Part shown: piece after piece, positions 24,670-34,067 of the stretch
How the letters are laid out: each line of letters opens with the position of its first letter
Position numbering within the stretch: the stretch's first letter is position 1
NCBI RefSeq assembly: GCF_001430825.1
Contig: NZ_CP010535.1
Location: forward strand, 848,501-912,500
Direction of reading: 5' to 3'
Length of the DNA: 64,000 nucleotides
Source of the DNA: Sediminicola sp. YIK13
GTDB taxonomy: Bacteria; Bacteroidota; Bacteroidia; Flavobacteriales; Flavobacteriaceae
The notes under the pieces: model-generated
Told to the model about the DNA's origin: nothing
Seen by the model: only the letters and a program-made list of their open reading frames with translations
Databases searched by the model: none
Position numbers and translations under genes: made by a program

Positions 24670-26682
24670 TTATATTGGGATATTAACAAGTATAGTGGTT
24701 CCCAGGTCTTCTTGACTTTGAATAGATAAATTGCCCTTTAGAATACGTATACGCTCTGCCATTGTTTTTAAACCAAGGCTATTTCGCAGGACCTCTTTTT
24801 TTATGTCAAATCCTTTACCATTATCCTTAATGAGCACTTCTATAGTTTTTTCACGTTTTAAAATATTGACAATTAATGTTTTAGCATACGAATGCTTTAA
24901 TACATTATTGACCGATTCTTGAATGAACCTATAAAAGTTCAGGGTCTCCTTTTCATCAAAACTGGTATTGATATCGACTAACTCCACAGAAAAAAACATA
25001 TCGGTTTCACCATCTAAATCAAACAATAGTTGCTCTATGCTTGCCGTAAGGCCTATTTGTTTCAATGTAACCGGATACAGGTCCCTGGATATACTCCGTA
25101 CTTCTTCCAAGGCAGTATTGGCCAAGTCCGATAATTCTTGCTGCTCTAAATTATGCGCTTTCTTTTTCAAGAAGGTAAGCTGCTGCCCAACGCTATCATG
25201 CAAGTCTTTTGATACGCGTGAACGTTCTTGTTCCTGGGTTTTAATTAACTCCTGTGAGAATGCTTGTTGTGCCAGTTCTCTTTTTTTAGCAATCCTAAAA
25301 GAGCGGTAAAATAAAAACCCACCAAATAGGCCTAAAAAGCCTAGAGAACCAAAAATTAATAGTTGTTTTTTATTTTTGTTTTGAAGATTTAATATATCAA
25401 TATTTGCTGCCTGATTTTCAATTTTAAGGTCTCGCTTTTCCGTTTCGTAAAGGGTTTGATAATAGACTAAAGATTTCACATTTTGAACACTTGCAATAGA
25501 ATCTTTTATGCCATAATAGTTTAATAAATGCAATCTATTTTTGGATTTTTCGCCAATTACTCCATATACCTTGGACAAAAACTTTTCGCCCAACATAATG
25601 TCTTCGGTTTTCTTTGTTTCGATTTGTAACGCTAGATGTTCCTTGCCAAAAATCAGTGCATTGGTATAATCTCCCCTAACGAATGACAATGTTTTTTTTG
25701 CATTCAAATAATGCCTTTTATTTTGGCGGGTCTTATCATTTATATACATCGCTTCTACCTCCTTGAAAGTCTCCTCAGCGAGGACTAAACTATCACTTTC
25801 GGCATAAGCAACAGTTATAGCAGCAAGTATTTGGGGCTTCAATAATTCATTATTCGTTTGATTATTGACTTTTGATGTAGCTTTTAGATATGCTATTTGT
25901 TGAATTAGATCTGCCGTTCTTTTAAAATCTTCTGCAGCATTAAAATATAGACTGACTAACATGGGTGTGGAATTAACCTTTTCAGCTAGTTCAATAGCTT
26001 CAAAACGTTCTTTTCTGGCCTCTTCATAAAATGCATTTTTACTATAAAGAATGGACAATCCATTTTTCACCCCTATTAGATTAAGGGTGTCTTTAAGCTT
26101 GGTGTAAATTTGTGAAGCGTCTCTAAAACTCATAGAAGACTCAGCAAATAATCCTTTATCAGATTGAGCAAAACCAAGGTACAATTTAGCCAAAGCAACT
26201 AGCTTGTTTTTTTTGGATTTAGTACCAAAAGTTATCGCCTTTTTATAATAGTCGATTGCCTTATCCAAATCATTTGTTAAAGCAAAACCATCACCAGTGT
26301 ATAAATATAATTTTCCCCAGGCGTGATCATTATTTAGGTTTTCTAATTTTACTGAATACGTTTGAAACAACAAGATTGATTGCTCTGGTTGATTTACCAG
26401 ATAAAGATGGTAATACATTAAATCAACTATGCGGTTAGAAGCATAGGTCAAAGAATCTGATGCTATGGCAAAATCAATGGTTTTCCTAGCGATAGAGTCG
26501 TATTTAAATTCCGTTTTATCCCAAACCAAGCGATAAAGACTATCCCTATATTGGAAGCGCTCACCATTTTTAGAACTTTTAATTTTGGTATTAAAATATG
26601 AAATGGAATCGTATAGATTTTTTTGTTGCCCACTTATCTTCAAAAAAAAGAATAGGAAAATAAGGATGAAAATAAAGCGCAT
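24670..26682 (-). CDS. TPR-containing sensor histidine kinase (HisKA_3 type)
   Basis: 670 residues. A short signal (MRFIFILIFLFFFLKISG) exports the N-terminal 420 residues, a set of tetratricopeptide-like helices (e.g. AIDYYKKAITFGTKSKKNK, LAKLYLGFAQSDKGLFAESS). One membrane segment LLIFGSLGFLGLFGGFLFY lies near 441. The phospho-acceptor is His495 in SKDLHDSVGQQ, followed by the ATPase boxes FIQESVNNVLKH, IKDNGKGFD and SLGLKTMAERI. It partners the LuxR-type regulator directly downstream. The signal sensed is unknown. Confidence 0.92.
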   Translation of the reverse strand: MRFIFILIFLFFFLKISGQQKNLYDSISYFNTKIKSSKNGERFQYRDSLYRLVWDKTEFKYDSIARKTIDFAIASDSLTYASNRIVDLMYYHLYLVNQPEQSILLFQTYSVKLENLNNDHAWGKLYLYTGDGFALTNDLDKAIDYYKKAITFGTKSKKNKLVALAKLYLGFAQSDKGLFAESSMSFRDASQIYTKLKDTLNLIGVKNGLSILYSKNAFYEEARKERFEAIELAEKVNSTPMLVSLYFNAAEDFKRTADLIQQIAYLKATSKVNNQTNNELLKPQILAAITVAYAESDSLVLAEETFKEVEAMYINDKTRQNKRHYLNAKKTLSFVRGDYTNALIFGKEHLALQIETKKTEDIMLGEKFLSKVYGVIGEKSKNRLHLLNYYGIKDSIASVQNVKSLVYYQTLYETEKRDLKIENQAANIDILNLQNKNKKQLLIFGSLGFLGLFGGFLFYRSFRIAKKRELAQQAFSQELIKTQEQERSRVSKDLHDSVGQQLTFLKKKAHNLEQQELSDLANTALEEVRSISRDLYPVTLKQIGLTASIEQLLFDLDGETDMFFSVELVDINTSFDEKETLNFYRFIQESVNNVLKHSYAKTLIVNILKREKTIEVLIKDNGKGFDIKKEVLRNSLGLKTMAERIRILKGNLSIQSQEDLGTTILVNIPI

Positions 26683-27085
26683 ACACCAATAAATTTGATT
26701 AGCACCCTATTAAGATGCTGGTAAAAAAAAGCAATTATAATTTAAATATCAAAATTCCCCTTCTTTAAATGTTTAGTAGAGGCAATAAAATTGATGTCGA
26801 CACTGCCATGGGTCCTCTAGGTTTTATCAGAAATAGCGTGATAGGCAGGGTTGAATAAATGATCAACTTCTTGACTGTTTTGGGCATGTAAATACAAGGC
26901 AGAAAAGAGGGATATTAAAAACGATAGGGAACACTTCAAAATATCACGAATATTTTCTTAAAGATAAGTATTCTTTTGGAATTCCTTAGAAACTAATCTA
27001 CCAATTCTAATATATATTATCTAGGGAAATATTTTTAGTGAATTTTATACTCGACTACGATTGATAGTACACACCTCTTATTTAC
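26683..27085. other. Mostly gene-free interval between the kinase and the membrane-protein pair
   Basis: Only the possible secreted micro-ORF or gene remnant at 26817-26939 stands out. The rest is AT-rich without hairpins that I can support. Confidence 0.35.
26817..26939 (-). pseudogene. Signal-peptide-like 40-codon frame, possible gene remnant
   Basis: On the minus strand a TTG-started frame encodes KCSLSFLISLFSALYLHAQN followed by a further 18 residues and a stop. The first 20 residues look like a flavobacterial signal peptide (cleavage after LHA) but only a short mature part remains. It has no clear ribosome-binding context. It may be the surviving 5' end of a lost secreted-protein gene or a true small exported peptide. 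Confidence 0.3.
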
Positions 27086-27886
27086 TTATAATTTCAATAA
27101 AGGGATCCCAAGGGATGCCTGATAATACGTATACCCTATCCAAGAAGCATACAGCAATCCAAAGACGGTCACTGCAAGGATCTGCTTTTTAATGGTAATA
27201 TTCCAAGTTTTTGAGACCCACAAGGCAAATAAGGGAATGACCTGAATTCCGTGCAGACCAAAGAAATGGGCGATCCTTAGATCTCCGGCCACCGTGCTCC
27301 AATTCAACAATGGCAGTCCGGCACCACCATCTGCCACTCCTACGTTATGCGCCAAATGGCCAATCATCTGTCCTCCTACCCAACTCCCAAAAAACACGAC
27401 CGACCAGCCTAACAAAATGGCCCATTGAATGGGTTTGCCGGTTTTTAATTTTAACCGGATGGTGTCTATAATAAAGAGCGCCATCACCAAGACATTTATG
27501 CCAATCAGGATTCCCATGGACATAAATAGAAGGGCATCAAACACGCTGTCTTTGTTGTAATGTGATTGTATCCCCCGAGATGCCTGGAAGACAACTATCA
27601 GCGTTTCTATCAATAAAGTCCAAGCAACAATATTATTGATGATATTGGTCTTTAATTTGGGATATGGGTAAAGGGTGATGAGATAGCCAACGGTCATGAT
27701 ATAAATTCCGTCCGAGATTGCAAATTTCAAGGGTTTAATCCATACGTTGATTCCCATTAGGGTTCTATCATCTATCACGAGACCTGCCAAGCACAAAATG
27801 GCAAGGAAAAAATGGAACAAAACGATGTTATAAAGAATGGGACTTTCTTTTTTTACGGTAGAGAATACGTTGGTTAGGTTATTCAT
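27086..27886 (-). CDS. Polytopic membrane protein of unknown function
   Basis: 266 residues with about seven transmembrane segments (e.g. ILYNIVLFHFFLAILCLAGLV, AILLGWSVVFFGSWVGGQMIG). HFFGLHGIQVIPLFALWVS contains two membrane histidines that could bind metal or haem. I do not recognise the family. Its ATG overlaps the stop of the ABA4-like gene (ATGA at 27883-27886), so the two proteins are made together and may act together, perhaps in pigment or lipid metabolism. Confidence 0.8.
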   Translation of the reverse strand: MNNLTNVFSTVKKESPILYNIVLFHFFLAILCLAGLVIDDRTLMGINVWIKPLKFAISDGIYIMTVGYLITLYPYPKLKTNIINNIVAWTLLIETLIVVFQASRGIQSHYNKDSVFDALLFMSMGILIGINVLVMALFIIDTIRLKLKTGKPIQWAILLGWSVVFFGSWVGGQMIGHLAHNVGVADGGAGLPLLNWSTVAGDLRIAHFFGLHGIQVIPLFALWVSKTWNITIKKQILAVTVFGLLYASWIGYTYYQASLGIPLLKL

Positions 27887-28305
27887 GATCGTTGTACTTT
27901 AATCCCCCTGATGATCATAAAAAGTAAAAAACCCAGAGGACCGAACATAAATGTGCCTATTAGGCAAGGGGCCAATAGCAATTGGTGGATGCCTAATTTT
28001 TTATTTTCATCTAAAATCCACATCCCAACAAGCAGATCAAATGCCAGATAATGAACCCATCCGGCCAAAATGGCATTTTCTTCTGTAAACAAGGTCATGA
28101 CGGAAGCAAGATTACTAAAATCCATCCACCCTCCTATCTGTAATGTTTGAAAAATATAAAAAGCATATACCAACGCCAATAAAAGAGGGATTACTTTATA
28201 ATCAATTAAAAATCGGGTTGGTTTCCACTTGGGTACAACTATCATCAAGAGCCACATAGGCAAGGCGATAGTGTTCACTATTGAAAATATTTCAGTTGGC
28301 GACAT
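27883..28305 (-). CDS. ABA4-like (DUF4281) membrane protein
   Basis: 140 residues, four hydrophobic segments. The start MSPTEIFSIVNTIALPMWLL and the motifs GWVHYLAFDLLVGMWI and LAPCLIGTFMFGPLGFLLF are those of the ABA4/DUF4281 family. Plant ABA4 is needed for neoxanthin formation from violaxanthin; bacterial members are not characterised to my knowledge. A carotenoid link would suit a pigmented flavobacterium but is inferred. First gene of a two-gene operon. Confidence 0.85.
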   Translation of the reverse strand: MSPTEIFSIVNTIALPMWLLMIVVPKWKPTRFLIDYKVIPLLLALVYAFYIFQTLQIGGWMDFSNLASVMTLFTEENAILAGWVHYLAFDLLVGMWILDENKKLGIHQLLLAPCLIGTFMFGPLGFLLFMIIRGIKVQRS

Positions 28306-28474
28306 TAAAAAGAATTTAAAGGTTGGTTGGTGTTAAGATACTGAATTTGATCAAATACTTTTAAAACCAGTCAGATAGGCAAGAAAAAGAGCAGCAATAT
28401 TTCCTTCATTTAAAATGATTTTCCAGTAAAAATTCCCTCGAACTGATGGCACCAACAAAGAGGAAAATTGGACA

Positions 28475-28501
28475 TCGTTCTCGACTGCGCTCGAACTGAC
28501 A
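28475..28501. repeat. REP-like palindromic element
   Basis: TCGTTCTCGACTGCGCTCGA followed by ACTGACA; GTTC...GAAC and CGA/TCG arms form a hairpin. I recognise this type of sequence (GTTCGAGCGCAGTCGAGAAC) as a dispersed intergenic repeat in flavobacterial genomes. A single copy is seen in this window, so the repeat status rests on memory. Confidence 0.55.
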
Positions 28502-28540
28502 ACTCCGACAAGGCGTAATATCGGGATGAAGTTTTTTTTC

Positions 28541-28775
28541 AATCCCCAATTCCAAAGGCGATAATTTTATTTCCCTTTGCCGTGCCCTATTCTCCAACCA
28601 CAGGCAATCATCATATATTGTTTGCCATTTACCATATATGTACTTGGCGTGGCGAATGCTGGTGCAGGAAGCTTATACTCCCAAAGTGGGCACCGTTTTT
28701 TTTAGCAAAAGCCCAAAAATATCCATCTTTGGTAGCTGCAATGAAAAGCAGTTCGTTTTTTTTAGTCCAATTTAT
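28541..28775 (-). pseudogene. C-terminal remnant of a PQQ-dependent (glucose-type) dehydrogenase
   Basis: On the minus strand three frames in succession encode pieces of one known C-terminus: NELLFIAATKDGYFWAFAKK (then NGAH), next WEYKLPAPAFATPSTYMVNG (then KQYMMIACG), and last GTAKGNKIIAFGI after an in-frame TAG. In intact membrane quinoprotein dehydrogenases these run together as IGA-KDG...FDKKTG..LWEYKLPAPGFATPSTY...GKQYIVIACGGGKLGTK..... At least two frameshifts and one stop separate them, and the N-terminal 600 or so residues are gone. A clear dead gene. Confidence 0.85.
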
Positions 28776-28910
28776 TGTTAGCGTACTTTCTTTTCAATTA
28801 AAAAAGAAAGTTTTATGTCCTACTAAAGGGTCATATAAAAATTGTTATATTTAACATTATCAAATACTTATAACTGTATTATAATTTAATTCTTACAAAT
28901 ATCCATTCGT

Positions 28911-29159
28911 ATGACTCGTTTAAAAGATCTTAAATTCTTCACCCTCGCAATGTTGTTATGTAGTTTTTTAGCTGCCAGTTCACTAACATCTTGTCGCGAA
29001 CAAAAGGAAAAGGAAAAAACGGAAGAGCAGGAAATCCATTCGGAATCAGATGAACACCCGGAAGGCGGAGAACATCCCGCCAAAGAGGGGGGAGAACATC
29101 CCGAAGGCCAGGAACACCCTGAAGGCCAAGAACACCCTACAGATTCCGTATCAGGATAG
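28911..29159 (+). CDS. Small lipoprotein with His-rich EHPEG repeats
   Basis: 82 residues. The signal MTRLKDLKFFTLAMLLCSFL continues to the lipobox LTSC (Cys28). The mature part is nearly all polar: an EK-rich linker, then imperfect repeats of GEHPE/GQEHPEG (five EHP units between residues 47 and 76). The regularly spaced His and acidic residues could bind divalent metal ions, but no function is known to me. It converges with the transglutaminase-like gene with only 2 bp between stop codons. Confidence 0.7.
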   Translation: MTRLKDLKFFTLAMLLCSFLAASSLTSCREQKEKEKTEEQEIHSESDEHPEGGEHPAKEGGEHPEGQEHPEGQEHPTDSVSG

Positions 29160-29161
29160 TA

Positions 29162-30529
29162 TTAAAGAGAATCTGAGGTCAGAGGTGCCGTCTTCCTGCG
29201 AAATGAAAAAAATGTTTTCGGGTATGCCGGCTCCTTGTCTATTTCCATAACCGGATAGGCAAGAAAGTTGATGGGCCCAGAATGGGGACCTGGGTCGAGT
29301 TGAAGATCGCGCCCCTGCGTAAATTCAATCCTATTGGCCGGATGCCTCCCAAAATAATAGGTGGCCAAGGCAGTGTACTTATTTGCTTCGCTTATATCTA
29401 CGGGCCACCATTTCCCCTCGGCATAAAATTCTGCCCAACAGTGATAACCATCTATACCCCCTTCATCTCGATCTGAAGGGATAGAGGCCCCCACGGCAAA
29501 TCTTGAAGGTATTCCTGCGGACCTGGCCAGGGAAATAAACAAGGAATGGAATTCGGTACAGTTTCCGGTTAGGGCACTGCAAGCATAGACAGCATCCCCA
29601 GTTCCGTATTTCCCAGCTTTGATATAACGCATATTGTCAATTATATAATCATATAGGGCTCTTGCCTGCATAATGGTACCTTCCTTTCGTTTGTCCCCAA
29701 TAATAGAATCTGACAGAACTTCAAATCGGTCACCAATGGGCATCAAAATATTGGCATCTAGATAGGGCAATGGGTCGGTATCATCCATATAGGGATTTTT
29801 TTCCAGCCGTTTCACATCATAGACAAGGTCCACTTTCTTTCCGCTATGTTCCGGAGATAATGCCATATACATAACAGAATTGCCATATTTCTTTTCTTTG
29901 ATTATCCTATGTGCCACGGGAGCCGCTATAGATAGTAATTCAACAGTTTGAAAGCGATCGGTTTGAGGAAGGGGAAGCCACATTTTAGCCGGTGCTGCCA
30001 TTTCAGGCAAGGTAACCTCGTATCGAAATTCGAAAGCGTCCTCCCCTTCTACGACTCCGAGTAAATCTGTGGAAGCACTCTGGATAGGCATTCTATACCA
30101 AGTTTTGTCCTTCCGCTGTTTCCAAGTATAAAAGGGCTTCCCATTGAGTTTGTGAAGGGTGGTTTCGGTAACTGTCATACTCCCCGGATCGCCTTCCAAG
30201 AAAAAATCCACATCGTATACATCCCCGCTGACATCTGCCAGATCTACACAGGCAAAATGACGTTGTGGCCCTAAATTGGAAAGGTATTCTGTATGTACCC
30301 GCACCAGCTGCAGTTGCAATTCTTTATCTTCCGTGGTGATCAAGAAATACCCACCACCCTCTTCTACCTTCTTGGCAATATTAGCTTTGATCCCGGCCTC
30401 TATATCGCTGGTAACCACATTAGGAACCTTCTTTTCTGTAAGTTGTTTTTCTTCTTTCTGTTGCTTGGTATTCAAATTACAGGCCATTAACAAGGTCAGC
30501 ACTCCAAAAATAAGTATAGGATTTTTCAT
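29162..30529 (-). CDS. Transglutaminase-like domain lipoprotein
   Basis: 455 residues; lipobox Cys17 in LLMACN. The C-terminal part holds the transglutaminase/cysteine-protease-like core with the triad Cys324 (SALTGNCTEFHSLFISLA), His363 (GYHCWAEFYAEGKWW) and Asp378 (PVDIS). The N-terminal 300 residues are a beta-rich region with LWLPLP-type strands common in these bacterial proteins (MWLPLPQTDRFQTVEL). It is anchored in the membrane and probably hydrolyses or cross-links peptide bonds outside the cytoplasm. Activity not predicted further. Confidence 0.88.
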   Translation of the reverse strand: MKNPILIFGVLTLLMACNLNTKQQKEEKQLTEKKVPNVVTSDIEAGIKANIAKKVEEGGGYFLITTEDKELQLQLVRVHTEYLSNLGPQRHFACVDLADVSGDVYDVDFFLEGDPGSMTVTETTLHKLNGKPFYTWKQRKDKTWYRMPIQSASTDLLGVVEGEDAFEFRYEVTLPEMAAPAKMWLPLPQTDRFQTVELLSIAAPVAHRIIKEKKYGNSVMYMALSPEHSGKKVDLVYDVKRLEKNPYMDDTDPLPYLDANILMPIGDRFEVLSDSIIGDKRKEGTIMQARALYDYIIDNMRYIKAGKYGTGDAVYACSALTGNCTEFHSLFISLARSAGIPSRFAVGASIPSDRDEGGIDGYHCWAEFYAEGKWWPVDISEANKYTALATYYFGRHPANRIEFTQGRDLQLDPGPHSGPINFLAYPVMEIDKEPAYPKTFFSFRRKTAPLTSDSL

Positions 30530-30876
30530 TCTTTAACATGATTTCTATAGTTCTGAATTTACGATAATTTCTGCAATCTTTAAATAAAGGAATCGTGGTA
30601 AGGAGAAAACGGCCAATAGTCTTAATAGAAATTATCATAAGAAATTTTGAAACCTTAAAGCTGGTATTAATCTTACCGCTGAAAATTAGTAGTATTATTC
30701 AAGAAAGAATTGGAGTTGGATTTTAGATTTTCTTACCTGTTCAAATACCAAGAATTATAATAGAAAAATGCATCCTGACTACCTGTTCATGCTAATTATA
30801 CAAAGTTCATCTACTATTTGTTTTAATTTCTTTTATTAAAAGATTTATTTATTAAATTGTTCTTAAAAGTGTTTTT
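30530..30876. other. Divergent promoter interval
   Basis: Between the divergent transglutaminase-like and PAS-kinase genes. No frame with protein character and no strong hairpin. It must contain both promoters; the AT-rich 60 bp before 30877 has several T runs but no clear TAnnTTTG. Confidence 0.4.
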
Positions 30877-33525
30877 ATGTTTCTTATTGCCGCTATTCTC
30901 ATAGAAGTATTTCTGGTTGCCGCATGCATTCTAATCTTGTTTAACTTAAGAGATAAATTGGGATTGGCCCCACTATATATTCTGCTTGGTTGTTTCCAAT
31001 ATTTTCAAGTCAATTTGGAAAATGCAGTCAGTTTTAAGTTTATGGGGGAATATCCGATATTTCCTGGATCTGTTATTTTATTCAGCGCACTCTTATTTGC
31101 TGTTTTACTGATCTATATTTATGAAGGTGTGATTAGTGCTAGAACCCTAATCCTTGGAATTCTTATTTCCAACTTTTTTTTAACGGGCTTATTTGAAATT
31201 ACTGCTACCCAAGATTATTTTATAGCATTACAGGATGATACTATTGATGTAAGTGACGCTTCATTATTCAGCATTGATTATAAATTTTTTATTATTGGTA
31301 CTGTCATTTTACTGATAGATTTCATTCTCTTGGCCAGTACCTATCAGTTCTTAGTTTCAAGAATTAAAAGACCATTGTTTTTTTTTACGGTTTTTTTGTC
31401 TCTCTGGACCGTTTTAATGTTTGATGCCCTAGCTTTTAATACGGCTATTTTTTATGGCACTTCAAATTATGTACCCTCGCTAATAGGGCATATTATCGGA
31501 AAATCTCTTTCAGCACTTTTGTTTTCCATCATCCTTTATATCTATATGACATATATTGATAAAGTGATTGCAAAGACCTCTTTTATAGCCGAACAAAAAC
31601 GCGATATTTTTTCCATATTCACTTACAGAAAAAAATATTTGGACCTTAAAATTGAAAAGGAGAGTGCCGAACAAGCTTTAACAGCACAATTTGAAAAAAT
31701 AATCACAAGTATTTCGGATGGAATTATCACGCTCGATAAAAATGGGATTTATACATATATAAACAAACAAGCGGCGGAAATTATGGGAAAGGCGCCGAGC
31801 AGTTTATTGGGAAAACATATTTGGACTGTATATCCAGATGTTAAAGAGCTACCATTTTATATTGCTTTTCAAAAAGCTGGTAAAACCAATCAAGTACAAT
31901 CATTGAAAGACTATTATGCTCCACTTAATAAATGGTTTTACATTAGAATGTATCCCTCTAAAGACGGGATAACAATTTACTTTTCAGATATTACAGAACA
32001 AAAGAAAACAGAAGAAGCTTTGCAGGAAAGTGAAGCTTTTAACGAGGGTGTTTTATCATCTTTGAGTGCCCATATTGCGGTAATAGATAAAACTGGTAAA
32101 ATTTTAGCTGTAAATAAAGCCTGGAATAATTTTTCGCTTGAAAATGGAGAACCAAATTTATCCCGCACGTCTATTGGAAGCAATTATATAAAGGAATGTG
32201 AGAATGCAATTACTAGGGGAGATTCCATGTCACAAGAAGTTTTAGAAGGCCTATTGTCTGTTCTACGTAATGAACAATCCAGTTTTAAAATGGAGTACCC
32301 TTGCAATTCTCCTGGAGAAGATCGTTGGTTTACCTTGCAAGTAGTGCCTTTTGGTACTGCATCGGACAAATTGGTAATTTCACATACCAACGTAACCCAA
32401 CTTAAGACTACAGAAAGAAAACTCGAAGACTCCAATGCCAAATTAAAAGAGGCACAGCGATTGGCGAAAATAGGAAACTGGGAATTTAACCCGAAAACCA
32501 AAGAAGTGTTTTTTTCTGATGAAATGTACAATATTTTAGAAATAAACAAGGAATCCCAGGAGGACTTATTTGAGCTATATAGGTCTAAATGCCAACCCGA
32601 AGACTTTGATAAATTTAATAAACTTGTAAATAATACCGTTAAAAATGAAGAAGGCTATGAAATTGGTTATTACATAAAAGCTAATGATGCTAGCCTTAAA
32701 TATATACATGAGATTTGTGAAGTCGTAAATAGTGAAAATGGGAGGGATTTAGTTTTAAAAGGGACGATACAGGACGTTACGAAAGAAAAATTGATCAAAG
32801 ATGAACTTTCCCGAAAAAATGAGGAGTTACAAAAAGCTAATATAGAATTGGACCGATTTGTTTATAGTGCATCCCATGATTTAAGAGCTCCCTTGACTTC
32901 GTTAAGAGGATTGATACAAATTGTGGAAATGATCCTAAAACCTGAAGACGAAGAATTAAAAGAGCCTTTATCCTTGATGTCTACTACAATTGATAAAATG
33001 GATGTATTTATCAGAAGTATTTTTGATTATTCCGTAAATGCAAGAACAGAAGTATCCGCAGAAAAAATTAATTTTAAAGAATTAATAGCGTCTGTTTGGG
33101 AGAGTTTGAAATATATGAACATCAATTCCAATCCTAAATCCACTATTAATATCACCCAAGAAGTTGATTTTTATTCAGATAAGAAAAGGCTGGAGATTAT
33201 ACTGGGTAACCTGGTATCGAATGCCATCAAATATTACGATAAGGACAAGGCTGAGCACATTTTAAATATTACTGTAACGGCTGATGAAAAAAATGCCAAC
33301 ATCCTTATCGAAGACAATGGTATTGGTATTGGAAAAGAGCATATCGATAAGATATTTGAAATGTTCTATCGTGCAACAAAATTATCCACAGGTTCAGGAA
33401 TGGGGATGTATATTGTCAAAGAAACTATAGATAGGCTGGACGGTACCATACAAATTGAATCAGAATTACATAAAGGAACAACCTTTAAATTTACAATACC
33501 TAATGCTAACGAATATTCTGTTTAA
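30877..33525 (+). CDS. Membrane-bound PAS sensor histidine kinase
   Basis: 882 residues. The N-terminal 225 residues contain about seven transmembrane helices, an integral sensor module. PAS domains follow at about 268-385 (SDGIITLDKNGIYTYINKQA), 395-510 (IAVIDKTGKILAVNKAWNNF) and 535-640 (IGNWEFNPKTKEVFFSDEMY). The phospho-acceptor is His667 in SASHDLRAPLTSLRG. The ATPase domain has LGNLVSNAIKYYD, IEDNGIGIG and TGSGMGMYIVKETI. It is followed after 2 bp by a lone receiver protein, its likely phosphorylation partner. Confidence 0.95.
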   Translation: MFLIAAILIEVFLVAACILILFNLRDKLGLAPLYILLGCFQYFQVNLENAVSFKFMGEYPIFPGSVILFSALLFAVLLIYIYEGVISARTLILGILISNFFLTGLFEITATQDYFIALQDDTIDVSDASLFSIDYKFFIIGTVILLIDFILLASTYQFLVSRIKRPLFFFTVFLSLWTVLMFDALAFNTAIFYGTSNYVPSLIGHIIGKSLSALLFSIILYIYMTYIDKVIAKTSFIAEQKRDIFSIFTYRKKYLDLKIEKESAEQALTAQFEKIITSISDGIITLDKNGIYTYINKQAAEIMGKAPSSLLGKHIWTVYPDVKELPFYIAFQKAGKTNQVQSLKDYYAPLNKWFYIRMYPSKDGITIYFSDITEQKKTEEALQESEAFNEGVLSSLSAHIAVIDKTGKILAVNKAWNNFSLENGEPNLSRTSIGSNYIKECENAITRGDSMSQEVLEGLLSVLRNEQSSFKMEYPCNSPGEDRWFTLQVVPFGTASDKLVISHTNVTQLKTTERKLEDSNAKLKEAQRLAKIGNWEFNPKTKEVFFSDEMYNILEINKESQEDLFELYRSKCQPEDFDKFNKLVNNTVKNEEGYEIGYYIKANDASLKYIHEICEVVNSENGRDLVLKGTIQDVTKEKLIKDELSRKNEELQKANIELDRFVYSASHDLRAPLTSLRGLIQIVEMILKPEDEELKEPLSLMSTTIDKMDVFIRSIFDYSVNARTEVSAEKINFKELIASVWESLKYMNINSNPKSTINITQEVDFYSDKKRLEIILGNLVSNAIKYYDKDKAEHILNITVTADEKNANILIEDNGIGIGKEHIDKIFEMFYRATKLSTGSGMGMYIVKETIDRLDGTIQIESELHKGTTFKFTIPNANEYSV

Positions 33526-33527
33526 CC

Positions 33528-33917
33528 ATGACAGTGAATGAAATATTATTAATTGATGATAATTATATCGATAACTTCATCAATAAAAAAATTCTTACAA
33601 GAGAGAAAATAGCTGAAAACATAACGGTAAAGCTTTCACCTCTTGAAGCCTTAGAATATTTGGCCAGTAAAACGGATAAATTTCCTGAACTTATTTTTTT
33701 GGATATAAAGATGCCACAAATGGATGGCTTTGAATTCTTGGATGCATTTGAAAAATTGTCAGAGGTACAAAAAGAAAAATGCAGGATAATAATGCTCAGT
33801 TCTTCCCATAATATGGAAGATATTGAAACAGCGAAGAAAAACCCCTATGTTTTGGAATATTTGATCAAGCCATTGGACTCTTCAAAATTAAATACTTTAC
33901 TGGAGTTAATATTATAA
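33528..33917 (+). CDS. Single-domain response regulator (receiver protein)
   Basis: 129 residues made of one receiver domain: EILLIDDNYIDNFINKKIL with the acidic pair, phospho-acceptor Asp59 in LIFLDIKMPQMDGFEFLDAF, a Ser in IIMLSSSHN and Lys in YLIKPLD. No output domain is present. It resembles the Rcp1/CheY-like proteins paired with PAS or phytochrome-type kinases and probably acts through protein contacts or as a phospho-relay. Co-transcribed with the kinase. Confidence 0.94.
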   Translation: MTVNEILLIDDNYIDNFINKKILTREKIAENITVKLSPLEALEYLASKTDKFPELIFLDIKMPQMDGFEFLDAFEKLSEVQKEKCRIIMLSSSHNMEDIETAKKNPYVLEYLIKPLDSSKLNTLLELIL

Positions 33918-34067
33918 TAAGTAATTAGGTGGTTTCTATTTATTAAGGCAAATCCCTTCTTTCCAATTCCCGTCTTTATTATCCATTCAAAATGTCTTGA
34001 TGAGCGCTGTTATTTCTTTCCTTAGAACGGCTAATAAAAATTAATAGGCATTAAGAATATAAAACAG

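Larger units (their letters stand above)
28306..28910. other. Decayed interval with a pseudogene and a REP-like repeat
   Basis: No intact gene. It contains the remnant of a PQQ-dependent dehydrogenase (28541-28775) and the palindromic repeat at 28475-28501. The last 100 bp before 28911 are AT-rich and should hold the promoter of the repeat lipoprotein. Confidence 0.5.
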
